Assembly: GCA_964605665.1 (NCBI GenBank)
Contig: CAZSDP010000035.1
Location: forward strand, 1-36,556
Direction: 5' to 3'
Length of the DNA stretch: 36,556 nucleotides
From: CAZSDP01 sp964605665
Lineage (GTDB): Bacteria > Planctomycetota > UBA8108 > UBA1146
Both the position numbers and the translations under genes were made by a program. This document shows, one piece after another, positions 1 to 8,956 of the stretch; positions within the stretch are counted from its first letter, which is position 1, and the number at the start of each line of letters is the position of its first letter. The notes below the pieces were generated by a model that searched no databases, was not told where the DNA came from, and saw nothing but the letters and a program-made list of their open reading frames with translations.

Positions 1-206
1 ACAGTTGGCAGGCCTCGTACGATGCGATCTCCCACAGCTGGTCGCTCACATGGTCACTCCCCAACTCGTCGACGACGACCTACCGATTGAACTGGCAACC
101 TTAACCGCTCCGATTCAACACCGTCGCTCTGCCAGGCTCGCTTCGCACTTTTGCGGAGCGCTGGTGCGTGACCTTCCTATGCACACGATCGTCTGGACCG
201 ACCCCC
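1..206. other. Window edge, no gene recognised
   Basis: Downstream flank of the first minus-strand gene. No convincing coding region is seen on either strand. A short imperfect stem (139-147 with 152-160, 9 bp, one mismatch) lies here. It could help end transcription of the minus-strand gene, but no T-run follows it on that strand, so it is not called as a terminator. Confidence 0.4.
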
Positions 207-1343
207 CTAACATGGTGGGAAGGAGACGCAACCGAGTGTGTCGAGTGTCGGGTCGATGCCACAAGCTGGGAACGGCGCCGCCGGAGGTGGACCTGCTAGT
301 AAGAGGTAATTCAGCAGGTAGATCGGATCGGCGATATCTGGATAGACACCGTCGTCATTGGCATCTGATGCGTCATCACAAGGACTGATCCCTCCAGGAA
401 TCCCGAACGAGAAAAAGAGGGAGTTGATCGCATCGGCGATGTCGGGACTCCCACCGCTGGCATTGGTGTCTCCACGGACAAATTCAGGAGTGCTACTGAG
501 GCTGGCCCCGACAGTGGCTGGGGCATAGACATCTGAGCAATCGGTCATCGAGCCGAAGTCCACCGCCGCCAAGGCAACCGGCACCGGCATTGTGCCAGTC
601 ATGCTGCAGAAATTGATGGCAGTGCTTCCAGAAGCGACAACTTGGTATTGAGTTTCGGCGATCAGATGGACTCCAGGTCCATAGATTGTTCCAGGCATGA
701 CAAAAGTAGGGATGACATTGCAATTGAACCCCGTGGAATGGTCTTGAGCCTGAAAATAATCTGGAGTCAGCGTACCGCTTGCCAGAGTCCCCGGCACCAG
801 TTGGAGCTTCATCGGATCATGACAAACACCAAAGGAAATGCCGGTGACTCCAAAGCCCGCAGGAACCGTCAGTTGAATTTGGGCCGTGAAAATGGTCCCG
901 ATGCTTCCGCTACCGACACCGACGGGAATCACCTCTAACTGGAACGCTAGACTGCTGGTATAGCCACCAAAGACCGGAGAAGAGACGGCGCAGCTGAGCA
1001 TATCTGCAGTAGGGTCGACTCCACTGCCGGGGAATGGGGGCGGAAGCGATAGCCCCGCTGTCCGCTGCGCGAGAATATTGACGGCATCTGAGACATCCAG
1101 CGCCCCATCATCGTTGGAGTCTGCCGCATCGTCACAGGGGATCCCCGAGCAGGGAGTAAAGAGTGAAGTGAAAATCTCCACCGCGTCTGCGACGTAAAAA
1201 TCGGTATCACCATCGCCATTGGCATCGCCACGGACAAATGTCTGAGCTGAAACCGACGAAGCGATCAGGACTATTAGTAGCGGAAGCAAAGCCAAGGTGA
1301 GCCTTTTCGACACCTGTTGGGATTCGGATGTTGTCTGATACAT
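207..1343 (-). CDS. Secreted protein with dockerin-like modules at both ends and a cohesin-like middle
   Basis: The 378-residue product has a signal peptide (hydrophobic stretch about 15-33, ending SVSA-QT). A first dockerin/EF-hand-like pair follows at about 36-118 (FVRGDANGDGDTD, then DAADSNDDGALDVSDAVNIL). The middle, about 119-285, is beta-rich and resembles the cohesin-like domains common in planctomycete secreted proteins. A second dockerin-like pair fills 288-378 (FVRGDTNASGG, SDANDDGVYPDIADPIYLL), ending in a Cys-containing tail. The Asp/Asn-rich loops are expected to bind calcium. The ATG at 1343 is supported by a GGAG about 7 bases upstream. Role unknown; probably exported and held at or near the cell surface. 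Dockerin-like pairs at both termini of one short protein are unusual, since classical cellulosomal dockerins occur once. Confidence 0.8.
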   Translation of the reverse strand: MYQTTSESQQVSKRLTLALLPLLIVLIASSVSAQTFVRGDANGDGDTDFYVADAVEIFTSLFTPCSGIPCDDAADSNDDGALDVSDAVNILAQRTAGLSLPPPFPGSGVDPTADMLSCAVSSPVFGGYTSSLAFQLEVIPVGVGSGSIGTIFTAQIQLTVPAGFGVTGISFGVCHDPMKLQLVPGTLASGTLTPDYFQAQDHSTGFNCNVIPTFVMPGTIYGPGVHLIAETQYQVVASGSTAINFCSMTGTMPVPVALAAVDFGSMTDCSDVYAPATVGASLSSTPEFVRGDTNASGGSPDIADAINSLFFSFGIPGGISPCDDASDANDDGVYPDIADPIYLLNYLLLAGPPPAAPFPACGIDPTLDTLGCVSFPPC

Positions 1344-1558
1344 GAGGTAACTCCAATCACCGGAAGAAATTCACGCGACGTACCGATACCTATCGGGTAA
1401 CTCTCGCTTATTGGGTCCGACTCTGAGACAAGTCCCAACCGAGAAGAGGCGTGACAAGAATTCTGAAAAATTCGCTCGGCGATAAGTCCCAGATCGCCCC
1501 CCGGAGTCCGATGGAGAAGAGTAGATCTGGGTCGGAGGCACCGTCAGGAATGAAAATA

Positions 1559-1587
1559 CCGGAGCGGAGTCTTCGACTCCGCTCCGG
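1559..1587 (-). terminator. Hairpin terminator behind the subtilase gene
   Basis: A perfect 12-bp inverted repeat (1559-1570 with 1576-1587, loop of 5) begins 28 bases past the subtilase stop codon on the minus strand. It is followed on that strand by a short T-rich stretch (GGTATTTTC). The stem is strong and GC-rich, but the T-tract is only moderate. Intrinsic termination of the subtilase transcript is the most likely role. Confidence 0.7.
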
Positions 1588-1614
1588 CATGAAATTCACT
1601 TTCTTCTAAATCGA

Positions 1615-4600
1615 TCAGTTGGTGTCGCAGGTTTCGACGTTGGATCCTGGGGAGTACATCAACGCACCTCCGACCACATCATCGACGCAGAAGGAGAAGT
1701 TGATGCTCCCCTTCTTGGTCGTATTGGTATCGAGGGTGGCGACTCCACTGTTGTTGGTGGTCGCAGTGATGATGTCGCCGTAATCTCCAGCAAAGGTCCC
1801 GGTCACCGCAACTCCTGCAACGGGATCGCCGTTGTTGTCGACGACAGTCACCGTTGCTCGACCCTTCTTATTGCCCTGTCCCACATTGAGAGTGGAAAGT
1901 GCAATCGAACTGACATGCATGCTGATCGGTGTGTTGTCTCCCTGGGTGGTGAAACTCCAGACGGTTCCACTTGTGGTGCCGTTGGCATTGACCTCATCGA
2001 TGCGCCAGTAGTAGGTGGTGGTGAAGGAGAGAGTACCGGGATCGAAGGTCGTCCCCGCTTGCGATTGTGCGTAGGGGGGAGGGTTGGAGGTTCCGAAGTA
2101 CACATCGTGAGACGTGGCACCCGACCCCGCTGCCCAGCTCAGATTCTGATCAATATCGACGCCACTTGCTCCATCTGCCGGGGTGGGAGAACTCGCCGCT
2201 CCTGGTGGTTGCGGGGCGGCGGTGGTGAAGCTCCAAACATCACCGGTGGTGGTTCCAACACCATTGACCTCATCGATGCGCCAGTAGTAGGTGGTTGAGT
2301 TTGCGAGGCCACCTGGATCGTAGCTGGTTCCCGATTGACTCTGTACGAAGGAGGGTGGATTGGAGGTGCCGAAGTGAACCAGGTGCGAAGTGGCGCCGCT
2401 ACCTGCATTCCAGGAGAGCGTGGCATTGGTTGCCACGTTGCTCGCCAGGTCTGCGGGGCTTGGTGAGGACGCCTGCCCTGGAGGTTGTGGGGCGCCCTCG
2501 GATACATCACCAGTGATGACGAGCGCGAAACCCTGACCGACCGAGAAGTTTCCATCGAAGGCGCTGACCGTGACGGTCCAGCTACCGGTCGAAGGAGACG
2601 ACACGATCACATTTTCGACGTTATTGAGGGTGTCTGCACTGCCACCGCTGCTGCTCTCTCCGCTGTTTCCATCGATGACATTCCCCAGATAGCTAGAACC
2701 GCCGCCAGGCCCATTGACAGTCAGGTGCAGATCGTTGATCAGTTTTTTGCCGGCACCGGTACTGCCCGGTTCATCGGTCCAGACCAAGGTGACTCGAAGC
2801 CGTTCACCAGACGAGTTGACCTGGAAATTGAAAGACTGATCAGGATCACCGGCACCATTGAAGCCGCCAGCAGAATCGATGTCGAAGGCGACCAGTCGAC
2901 GGGAGCCACCTGGAAGGTCGAGAACATCGGTGAGCTTCGGCTCACCCCACCCCTGATAGAAGTTGGGGTAGAGTCCGTTTCCGAGATTTGCCCCGGTGAG
3001 ACGGTGACCAGCATTGATCACCATCGCTCGCATCAGTGCCGCGCTAGGATCGAGGATCGGAATCTGACCACCGTAGCGCCCTTCTTCGAAGTACTGGTGA
3101 ACCAACGCCACGGCACCGGCAATGGTGGGGGAAGCGAACGATGTTCCGGCGGTGTACTGGTAGGTGCAGCCTCGATCTCGACTTCCATTCGAATCAGGCA
3201 AGATCAAGGCGGAGGCGATGCCTCCATCGCGAGGAGTATCATCGCTTCCTGGTGCCATCACTTCAGGCTTGATGCGCCCATCGAAACTGGGGCCGATGCT
3301 GGAAAAAGTAACACGGTTCTCCGGTTGTAGGACATCATCGGATGCTCCAACCGCCAGCACATTCTTGGCGACCGATTGACTGGTGAGGGCGTTGGCAACG
3401 GCGCCGTCGTTTCCGGCTGCCATGCACTGAAGCATGTACAGGTGGTCAAATCCCGCAGTGTCGTGCACCACAGTCGTGGCTGTGTAGACATTGTTCGATT
3501 CGAGCAAGCCGACGGAGTGATTGGTTGCGGACACCTGCGAGGCGGACATGTTGTTGAGAGTGGTCGCCATGTTCGATTCAAATTCTCCGGCGAACTCCCA
3601 ACGAAACTGACCTCGATTGTTGTCGGTCGGAGTGAAGTACAGCTGAGCTTCGTGAGCGATACCGGGACCGAGCAGTCCGGAGTAATTGGAAGGACTCCAG
3701 CTCTCCCAGTTGTCGACATCGTGCTCCCAGAATTTGGTGTCGTTATCGCCGTAGAAGTCTGCGACAGCCGCTCCAGCCACGCCCGATCCGTGTTCACCAC
3801 CGTTGCGATTTCCCTGCAAGGTCGCTCCGCCGAGGATGTCGGCGAAGGGGATCTTGAGGTTGACTCCGCCACCTCCGGTGGAAGTGTGAAGAACCTTCGC
3901 TAGGTTTGGCAGAGCGAACCCCCAGTTATCGATATTCGAGTCGGGGTATCCACCGTTACAACCCTGGAAATTCGCGTCGTTCCAGTCGATGGAGCTATCG
4001 ACCACGCCGACGAATTGTCCCTGCCCCTGGAGGTTATGGACCAGCCACAGCGGATAATCGCTGACGGTGACGATTGGGCTATCCGCTCCGTCATCGACGG
4101 AGAGGGTGCGACTCTGCAGCTTGCCGCCTCCAGACAGATCGTATGCTCTTTTTCCATCGGGAGCTTCCTGGATGAATCGAACACCCTCCACCATGGCGAT
4201 CTGCGTGACCTGATGGGGTCGAACCTCTGCGATCAGGTAATGGACGTCGTAAGTCTTGAGCCCGGGGAGGAAGATCTCCCGTCGGACCGTAATGCCGCGT
4301 TCCCTCAATGCGATGACCACGGTCTCGACATCGGCGCCAGGAATCAGGTCGATGTTGAGAAGCAGTGTGCGGCGTTCAATTCTCGATGGAGTCTGTAGAG
4401 GGGCGCGACCGATCTCCGGCGACAACTTGTACGCCGGATGGTAAGGGCCCATCCAATCGACATATTCGGAGCGCTCGATCAGATCATGTGTTTCCCATGA
4501 ATCGACATAAACGACCGCCGAGCGATTGGGGATGTACCACCGTGTCAGGGCTTTTCCATCTCGATTGATCGTGGGACCGGTCACACGATCTAAGAAGCTT

Positions 4601-4947
4601 CGGATTTCTTCCGTCATTCCCCTCTTGAGATGGACGATCCAGTAGCCGGCAGAGAGGTCGGTTTCCCTGGTGGTTTCGATCTTCAGCTCCGGTGGCAGGC
4701 GAAGTTCATTTCCTGCGAGGAACTGACAATTGCTGAGATAGATCATCTGAGGAGTGTCTGGTGCGTTGGTTTGCTCAGCAAAGGGAGGGAAAGGCCAGTG
4801 TGGATACCAGCTTCGGGCACTCTCGGGAACACCGACACCGGTACGGGGTTCCTCCCTCTGGGTCGAACGACCTTCATCTCCATAGGCGATCCCGAAGATC
4901 GACAGCAACAGCACCAATCCGACGATAGAACGCAAGGAACTGGCCAT
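1615..4947 (-). CDS. Secreted S8 subtilisin-like serine protease with two FN3-like repeats and an Ig-like tail
   Basis: The 1110-residue product has a signal peptide (about 1-23, ending IAYG). A long N-terminal region (about 60-280) probably acts as propeptide/inhibitor. The S8 catalytic domain spans about 300-680. Visible catalytic residues are Asp317 (GVVDSSID), His386 (GEHGSGVAGA), the oxyanion Asn513 (AAGNDG) and Ser603 (TAGTSFASP), so the enzyme looks intact. Residues about 685-815 form a beta-sandwich resembling the C-terminal domain of KP-43-type subtilases (LVWTDEP, INDLHLTV, WTVTVSAFD). Two FN3-like repeats follow at about 822-909 and 913-1001, each ending in YYWRIDEVN...VWSFTT, a motif frequent in planctomycete surface proteins. 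Residues 1005-1110 look like an Ig/Big-type domain. A GGGAGG lies 5 bases before the ATG. Expected role: extracellular or surface protein degradation. No lipobox or sortase motif is seen. Confidence 0.92.
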   Translation of the reverse strand: MASSLRSIVGLVLLLSIFGIAYGDEGRSTQREEPRTGVGVPESARSWYPHWPFPPFAEQTNAPDTPQMIYLSNCQFLAGNELRLPPELKIETTRETDLSAGYWIVHLKRGMTEEIRSFLDRVTGPTINRDGKALTRWYIPNRSAVVYVDSWETHDLIERSEYVDWMGPYHPAYKLSPEIGRAPLQTPSRIERRTLLLNIDLIPGADVETVVIALRERGITVRREIFLPGLKTYDVHYLIAEVRPHQVTQIAMVEGVRFIQEAPDGKRAYDLSGGGKLQSRTLSVDDGADSPIVTVSDYPLWLVHNLQGQGQFVGVVDSSIDWNDANFQGCNGGYPDSNIDNWGFALPNLAKVLHTSTGGGGVNLKIPFADILGGATLQGNRNGGEHGSGVAGAAVADFYGDNDTKFWEHDVDNWESWSPSNYSGLLGPGIAHEAQLYFTPTDNNRGQFRWEFAGEFESNMATTLNNMSASQVSATNHSVGLLESNNVYTATTVVHDTAGFDHLYMLQCMAAGNDGAVANALTSQSVAKNVLAVGASDDVLQPENRVTFSSIGPSFDGRIKPEVMAPGSDDTPRDGGIASALILPDSNGSRDRGCTYQYTAGTSFASPTIAGAVALVHQYFEEGRYGGQIPILDPSAALMRAMVINAGHRLTGANLGNGLYPNFYQGWGEPKLTDVLDLPGGSRRLVAFDIDSAGGFNGAGDPDQSFNFQVNSSGERLRVTLVWTDEPGSTGAGKKLINDLHLTVNGPGGGSSYLGNVIDGNSGESSSGGSADTLNNVENVIVSSPSTGSWTVTVSAFDGNFSVGQGFALVITGDVSEGAPQPPGQASSPSPADLASNVATNATLSWNAGSGATSHLVHFGTSNPPSFVQSQSGTSYDPGGLANSTTYYWRIDEVNGVGTTTGDVWSFTTAAPQPPGAASSPTPADGASGVDIDQNLSWAAGSGATSHDVYFGTSNPPPYAQSQAGTTFDPGTLSFTTTYYWRIDEVNANGTTSGTVWSFTTQGDNTPISMHVSSIALSTLNVGQGNKKGRATVTVVDNNGDPVAGVAVTGTFAGDYGDIITATTNNSGVATLDTNTTKKGSINFSFCVDDVVGGALMYSPGSNVETCDTN
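1914..2460. repeat. DNA-level tandem repeat encoding the two FN3-like domains
   Basis: The two copies encode the paired FN3-like domains of the subtilase. Blocks such as ACCTCATCGATGCGCCAGTA recur about 0.27 kb apart (near 1991 and 2268). Similarity is strong in protein and DNA, which points to duplication within the gene. Confidence 0.75.
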
Positions 4948-5374
4948 GGGCGCCTCCCATCAAGGCTAAAGAACGCGATCGATGTGGACAGCCCCGAGCC
5001 CTGGGAACTGCCAACTATCGAACTAGACGGTTCAATCTAGACTTGGCGGGAGTTAGATTTGATTAGCGTGCCCCATACCAGAGATTGCAGATGCGTGTGA
5101 CAAGTGTCAGGACTTCCCCGGTGATTGAAGGCGGTGCGGCTCTTCGTTCGATCGGTGGGGATTTCGATGCTATTGGGCAAAAGGCGCTCATTCTGGGTGT
5201 TTGCCGATAGGTGCTGGGGCGGCGCCGTTCTCTATGAAATTTCCCCCGATCGAAGCAGATCGAATCGCCGCATTGGCCGACGTTGGCAAGAACTGACTGC
5301 CAGGAGCTGAAGTACTGAAGAAGGAGATCGAACATCCGTTTTCGAAGCTCTGAGAGATCTGATACCTTTCAGAC
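4948..5374. other. Divergent intergenic region
   Basis: 427 bases between the minus-strand subtilase and the plus-strand lipoprotein. Promoters for both genes should lie here. Short open frames on both strands lack ribosome sites and recognisable composition, so none is called. No hairpin, operator or repeat stood out. Confidence 0.5.
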
Positions 5375-5902
5375 ATGAAGAAAATCAATTGCAACCCCGC
5401 CCTTCAGTGCTGTCTGTTCGTTGGCTGCATCGGTCTCATTCTGCTCAGCGGCTGCGCTGGCGCAGGAGAACCCCGTTCCGAAAGCCGCGCCGCTTCCCTC
5501 GAGATTTATGACGTGCTCGGTCGATACTTCGATGCCTTCAATCGTGCAGACATCGAAGAGATTACCGCTGCCTGGCATGCTCCCGGTTGGTTTTCGCTGG
5601 GAGACTCGGTTCGGTTGCTGGATAGCAAGGACCAGATCGGTCAACTCTATCAGCAACTTCTCGAGAAGATCAAAGGCGAGGGTTTCGACCACTCTGAGCT
5701 GCTCAGCGAAGAGATCGAGGTTCTCAATGAGACCGCCGCTCTTTGCCGCATCACCTTCACCCGCCTGAAGTCCGATGGGCAATTCATGCCGCCGCGAGTC
5801 CGTGGCGCACTGCTCAAGCTTCTCAAGGTCGATGGTCGTTGGGGGATTCAGTCGGTCTCTCTCGAATCGGTCCCCGGACGAGAGAGTGCCGCCGTCGACT
5901 GA
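5375..5902 (+). CDS. Putative lipoprotein with SnoaL/NTF2-like domain
   Basis: The 175-residue product starts with a charged n-region, a hydrophobic core and a lipobox LLSGC (Cys27), so export and lipidation are expected. Residues about 40-165 have the pattern of the NTF2-like/SnoaL superfamily: a helix with YFDAFNRADIEEI, then WHAPGWFSLGDSVRLLDSKDQI and a C-terminal sheet ending in the recurrent VDGRWGIQSVSLE. Members include enzymes and non-catalytic ligand-binding proteins, so the ligand cannot be told. No strong Shine-Dalgarno precedes the ATG; the start is chosen because it gives a full lipoprotein signal. It stands alone, with convergent genes downstream. Confidence 0.75.
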   Translation: MKKINCNPALQCCLFVGCIGLILLSGCAGAGEPRSESRAASLEIYDVLGRYFDAFNRADIEEITAAWHAPGWFSLGDSVRLLDSKDQIGQLYQQLLEKIKGEGFDHSELLSEEIEVLNETAALCRITFTRLKSDGQFMPPRVRGALLKLLKVDGRWGIQSVSLESVPGRESAAVD

Positions 5903-6004
5903 TCACTCAGAGTCACTTCTCTCCACTGAGCGAAAGCTTCCGCATCATTGAAGACCGTAGATCCTCGACCGCTCGCGCTTTTCGGTCGAGTCGTCTTCGT
6001 GGGC

Positions 6005-6379
6005 TCAACTGGTCTTCAATAACCAGATTCCGAGCGCGGTCGCTGCGATACCCAGGATGCGCATCACGAAGGTGCTTTCCCAGAAGCCGCGCTTCATCGC
6101 CACGATCGCGTTTGGCCACCAGCAAGCGAGCAGGCACTTGATCGCGGTGATCCACGCCAGAAGGCGAATCACTCCGGCGCGATCACTTTCGATGGTGGGA
6201 TCATTCTTCAAGACCAGAATCGCGCTGACGAGAAAGAAGAAACAGACCACGCGGAGCAGGGTCTCTTCTGCGAGAGTGCGTTCCAACCACTTGATCGTAC
6301 CGGCGGGCTTTACCACGAGGGGGATCCCGATCAGCAGCTGGTAGGTTCCGAGGATCACGGCGAAGGTGGAGAGGCTCAC
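6005..6379 (-). CDS. Small four-helix membrane protein coupled to the DUF2339 gene
   Basis: The likely start is the GTG at 6379, overlapping the TGA of the upstream gene (GTGA), which indicates translational coupling. This gives a 124-residue protein rather than the longer frame running back into its neighbour. About four hydrophobic segments are seen (near residues 4-24, 38-56, 70-86 and 101-120), separated by short charged loops. The family was not recognised. Its tight coupling to DUF2339 suggests the two act together in the inner membrane, but no reaction can be inferred. Confidence 0.65.
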   Translation of the reverse strand: MSLSTFAVILGTYQLLIGIPLVVKPAGTIKWLERTLAEETLLRVVCFFFLVSAILVLKNDPTIESDRAGVIRLLAWITAIKCLLACWWPNAIVAMKRGFWESTFVMRILGIAATALGIWLLKTS

Positions 6380-8751
6380 CGAGACTGATCTTTCTCGTCT
6401 TCGATCGAAGGAACCAACTTGTAGTACGCCCAGCCGATGGCGAAGAGAGTCAATCCCAAGCCGAAGAGGCTTGCCACGCGGTACAAGTCTTCGAGATACC
6501 GAATGTCCCACAAGAACACTTTTCCGACCGAAAGCACGATCCCCGAGAGCGCCATGAAGCGCAGGCCACGCGCTCGAAGCCACAGAGAGAGTGCGAACAA
6601 AATGGCGGAGAAGACGATCCAAGTGATCGAATAGGCGAGCCCTTCTCCCAGCACGATCGGTTCATCCCAGCGGATGGCGAGAGTCTCCGCTTCGAGATGG
6701 AAGGTCTGCCTGACCAGCAAGGTGACGAGTGCGCAAGAGAGCAAGATCGATGTTCCCCACAGTGCGGGCACGAGCCATGGCTTGGAGAGAGACGTGGCTT
6801 GCGAATGAGAAAGTCGGTGCGCCACGATGGCACACGCCAGAGCGGGAACCCCATACCCCCAAGTGATCCAATTCAGCACGACCGAATTCCCGATCGGATA
6901 AAGGAGCACTTCCGGATTGAGAAGGAGTCTTGCGCCAGCGGCAAAGAGGATCGCCGCGGCGATCGGCCCCGCGGCGTTGATCAAGACCTTTCGGTCGAGG
7001 AACACGATGGCGACCGCCAAAAGGCTCCAAATCGCTCCGATCTCGACCTGTTCAAAGCAGATCCACACCCCGAAGAGCTTGAGGAGCGTCGCTGCGTAAC
7101 CGGGAATCAGCGCCTCCAGTCGTGAGAGTCCTCGAGGTTGGCCAGCTTCCAATCTCGTTCGCGCGAGGGAGATTGCAAATGCCAGCGAAGCCACCGCTGC
7201 GATGAAGATGGCTCCTCCCCATTGCCAGTTTCTCGACTCGAGTAGTGGTTCAGGTGATGGAATCAGATACCACCAATGGAGGCCGATCATTCCGATCGTC
7301 ACCGTCGCGAGGCTCGACCAGAAGAGATCCCCGTCGCGACGTTTCTGCGCGAAGACTGCGGGGAAGATGGCAGAGATCAGAGCGATGATCGCGAGTCCGA
7401 TCAGCATCATTTGCCAATCTTCCGATGCGATCGCCGTGTTGTAGAACACCACCCACGCCAGCCCGATCGGAGTCAGCGTGTAAGGACGAGCCGCTGGGGC
7501 ATATCGTCCATAGGCCATCGAGGCGGCCGCAAAGACCGCGAACCCGATCGCTGCGAAGTTTTGATCTTGGGGAAAGGAACTGAAGGTGACCAGATATTGA
7601 AGGAATGCCATGATCGAACCAGGGATCAGAAGAGAGCAGGGAACAATGGGGCGCCCCTCGAATGAAACGGTCAAGATGCGCGGCAAGAGGACAAATGTGC
7701 TCAGAAGGAGGTAGGTGGTAGCGATGACACTGTAGCCATCTGCGGTGGGGTTACTTTCCAACGTCACCAACCAGGCCAAGAACCAGAAGATCGAGCCGAA
7801 GAGCGTCAACATGCCGAGGGCACGGCTCTTCTTCACCCTTTCGTCGAGCGTGAGAGCGACTTGCAGTAAGAGCAGCAGCCCGAAGAGGGAAAGTGGCGTG
7901 AGTGAACTGAGACCGATCAGAGCCGGGACCAATAAGCCTGCCAGCAAGCCGAGAATAGAGAGCGCCCCGCCAAATCTCCGGCTCAAGAAGAGAGTCGCGG
8001 CGGTCAATGCACCTTCCAGCAGCAGAGCGGGGATCGGATCGATGAATCCGTAGAGTCGTTGGGCAGACCAAACGGTCACAAATCCGACAATCGAAGCGGT
8101 CAAAACGAGTGCGGTCGCGATCCGTTCGACTCTCGAGCGGAACCACTCTCCGGCGCCGAAGAGAGCGAACGCGAACAACGCGCCACCCAAAATTCGTCGC
8201 TCTGGGCCGAGGACTCCTTGTTCGACAAAAAGTTTGACCAGCCATAGACCCGCTAGCGCGAACGCCACCACCCCGAAGATGATCGGCAGCAATCGACCGA
8301 GTCGAACTTCGAGGCGTTCACGGGGAGCAGTCTCCGCCGAGGTGGACTCAGCGAAAGAGGACTCAGCGGAAGAGGCTTCAGTCGCGATCGGCATCGCTTC
8401 GGCTTTTCGATCGCCGTAGTCGCCGGTGGGTTGAGCTTCCTCTTTGACTTCGCTTCCGGAGGCTGTCATCGGCGATGCCGCTCGGGGAGGATCGGGTTCG
8501 ATCGGTTCCACCGCGATCGGTTGGTGATCTGCATGCGGGATAGCAGGGGGTACCAAGGGATGAGGAGCCGTTTCTTCCTCTAGCTGTTCACGCCGGGCGC
8601 GACTCAATTGAGAGACCGTGCTCTCTTCGGAGGGGGGCTCCGCAAGATGATCGGACGATATCGCGCTTCGAACCTCGCGCAGGAGCGTGGTGATCCGAAC
8701 GATGACCACGATGTTTAGGAGCAGGCAGGTATAGATCAGCAATTCTTGCAT
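6376..8751 (-). CDS. DUF2339 polytopic membrane protein
   Basis: The 791-residue product has one N-terminal hydrophobic helix (about 4-22), a low-complexity Ser/Glu/Pro linker (about 30-145, including repeated SAESS/FAEST-type units), then about twenty predicted transmembrane helices to the C-terminus. The order matches DUF2339: an LGRLLPIIFGVVAFALAGLW-like first helix, then a glycine-rich ILGLLAGLLVPALIG segment. The start is supported by GGGAG upstream of the ATG. The biochemical function of DUF2339 is not established; members are large inner-membrane proteins. It overlaps the next small membrane gene. Confidence 0.85.
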   Translation of the reverse strand: MQELLIYTCLLLNIVVIVRITTLLREVRSAISSDHLAEPPSEESTVSQLSRARREQLEEETAPHPLVPPAIPHADHQPIAVEPIEPDPPRAASPMTASGSEVKEEAQPTGDYGDRKAEAMPIATEASSAESSFAESTSAETAPRERLEVRLGRLLPIIFGVVAFALAGLWLVKLFVEQGVLGPERRILGGALFAFALFGAGEWFRSRVERIATALVLTASIVGFVTVWSAQRLYGFIDPIPALLLEGALTAATLFLSRRFGGALSILGLLAGLLVPALIGLSSLTPLSLFGLLLLLQVALTLDERVKKSRALGMLTLFGSIFWFLAWLVTLESNPTADGYSVIATTYLLLSTFVLLPRILTVSFEGRPIVPCSLLIPGSIMAFLQYLVTFSSFPQDQNFAAIGFAVFAAASMAYGRYAPAARPYTLTPIGLAWVVFYNTAIASEDWQMMLIGLAIIALISAIFPAVFAQKRRDGDLFWSSLATVTIGMIGLHWWYLIPSPEPLLESRNWQWGGAIFIAAVASLAFAISLARTRLEAGQPRGLSRLEALIPGYAATLLKLFGVWICFEQVEIGAIWSLLAVAIVFLDRKVLINAAGPIAAAILFAAGARLLLNPEVLLYPIGNSVVLNWITWGYGVPALACAIVAHRLSHSQATSLSKPWLVPALWGTSILLSCALVTLLVRQTFHLEAETLAIRWDEPIVLGEGLAYSITWIVFSAILFALSLWLRARGLRFMALSGIVLSVGKVFLWDIRYLEDLYRVASLFGLGLTLFAIGWAYYKLVPSIEDEKDQSR

Positions 8752-8890
8752 GTGATGATCTCCCTAGGTGGTCGTCGTAGCTTACCGCAATCATAAATTC
8801 CCTGCATCTTTCCATTTGTTGGTTCGAATCAATCGCTCGAGCTTGGCGAAGAACCGTGATTCGGGGGGGCGTCAAGAGAACCAAAACATC

Positions 8891-8931
8891 AAAAAGAGAG
8901 GAGGGCGGGCTCAAAGAGCCACCCTCCTCTC
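8891..8931 (-). terminator. Intrinsic terminator of the downstream paralogue
   Basis: Near-perfect stem 8896-8912 with 8916-8931 (loop AAA, one small bulge), followed on the minus strand by TTTTT and a further T-rich stretch. It starts about 25 bases past the stop codon of the 8957-10036 gene. A diverged version lies at the same place behind the paralogue. Confidence 0.85.
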
Positions 8932-8956
8932 GCAGTTGGTCCAATTCGAGAAGGAA

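Noticed and set aside
2485..3330. Long plus-strand open frame (about 280 codons) inside the subtilase gene
   Set aside because: It is antisense to a well-supported protease domain. It has no ribosome site and no recognisable composition, and open antisense frames are expected with this codon usage.
5063..5394. Short minus-strand genes upstream of the lipoprotein
   Set aside because: Two overlapping short frames in different phases, no ribosome sites, no domain-like pattern, and one covers the lipoprotein start.
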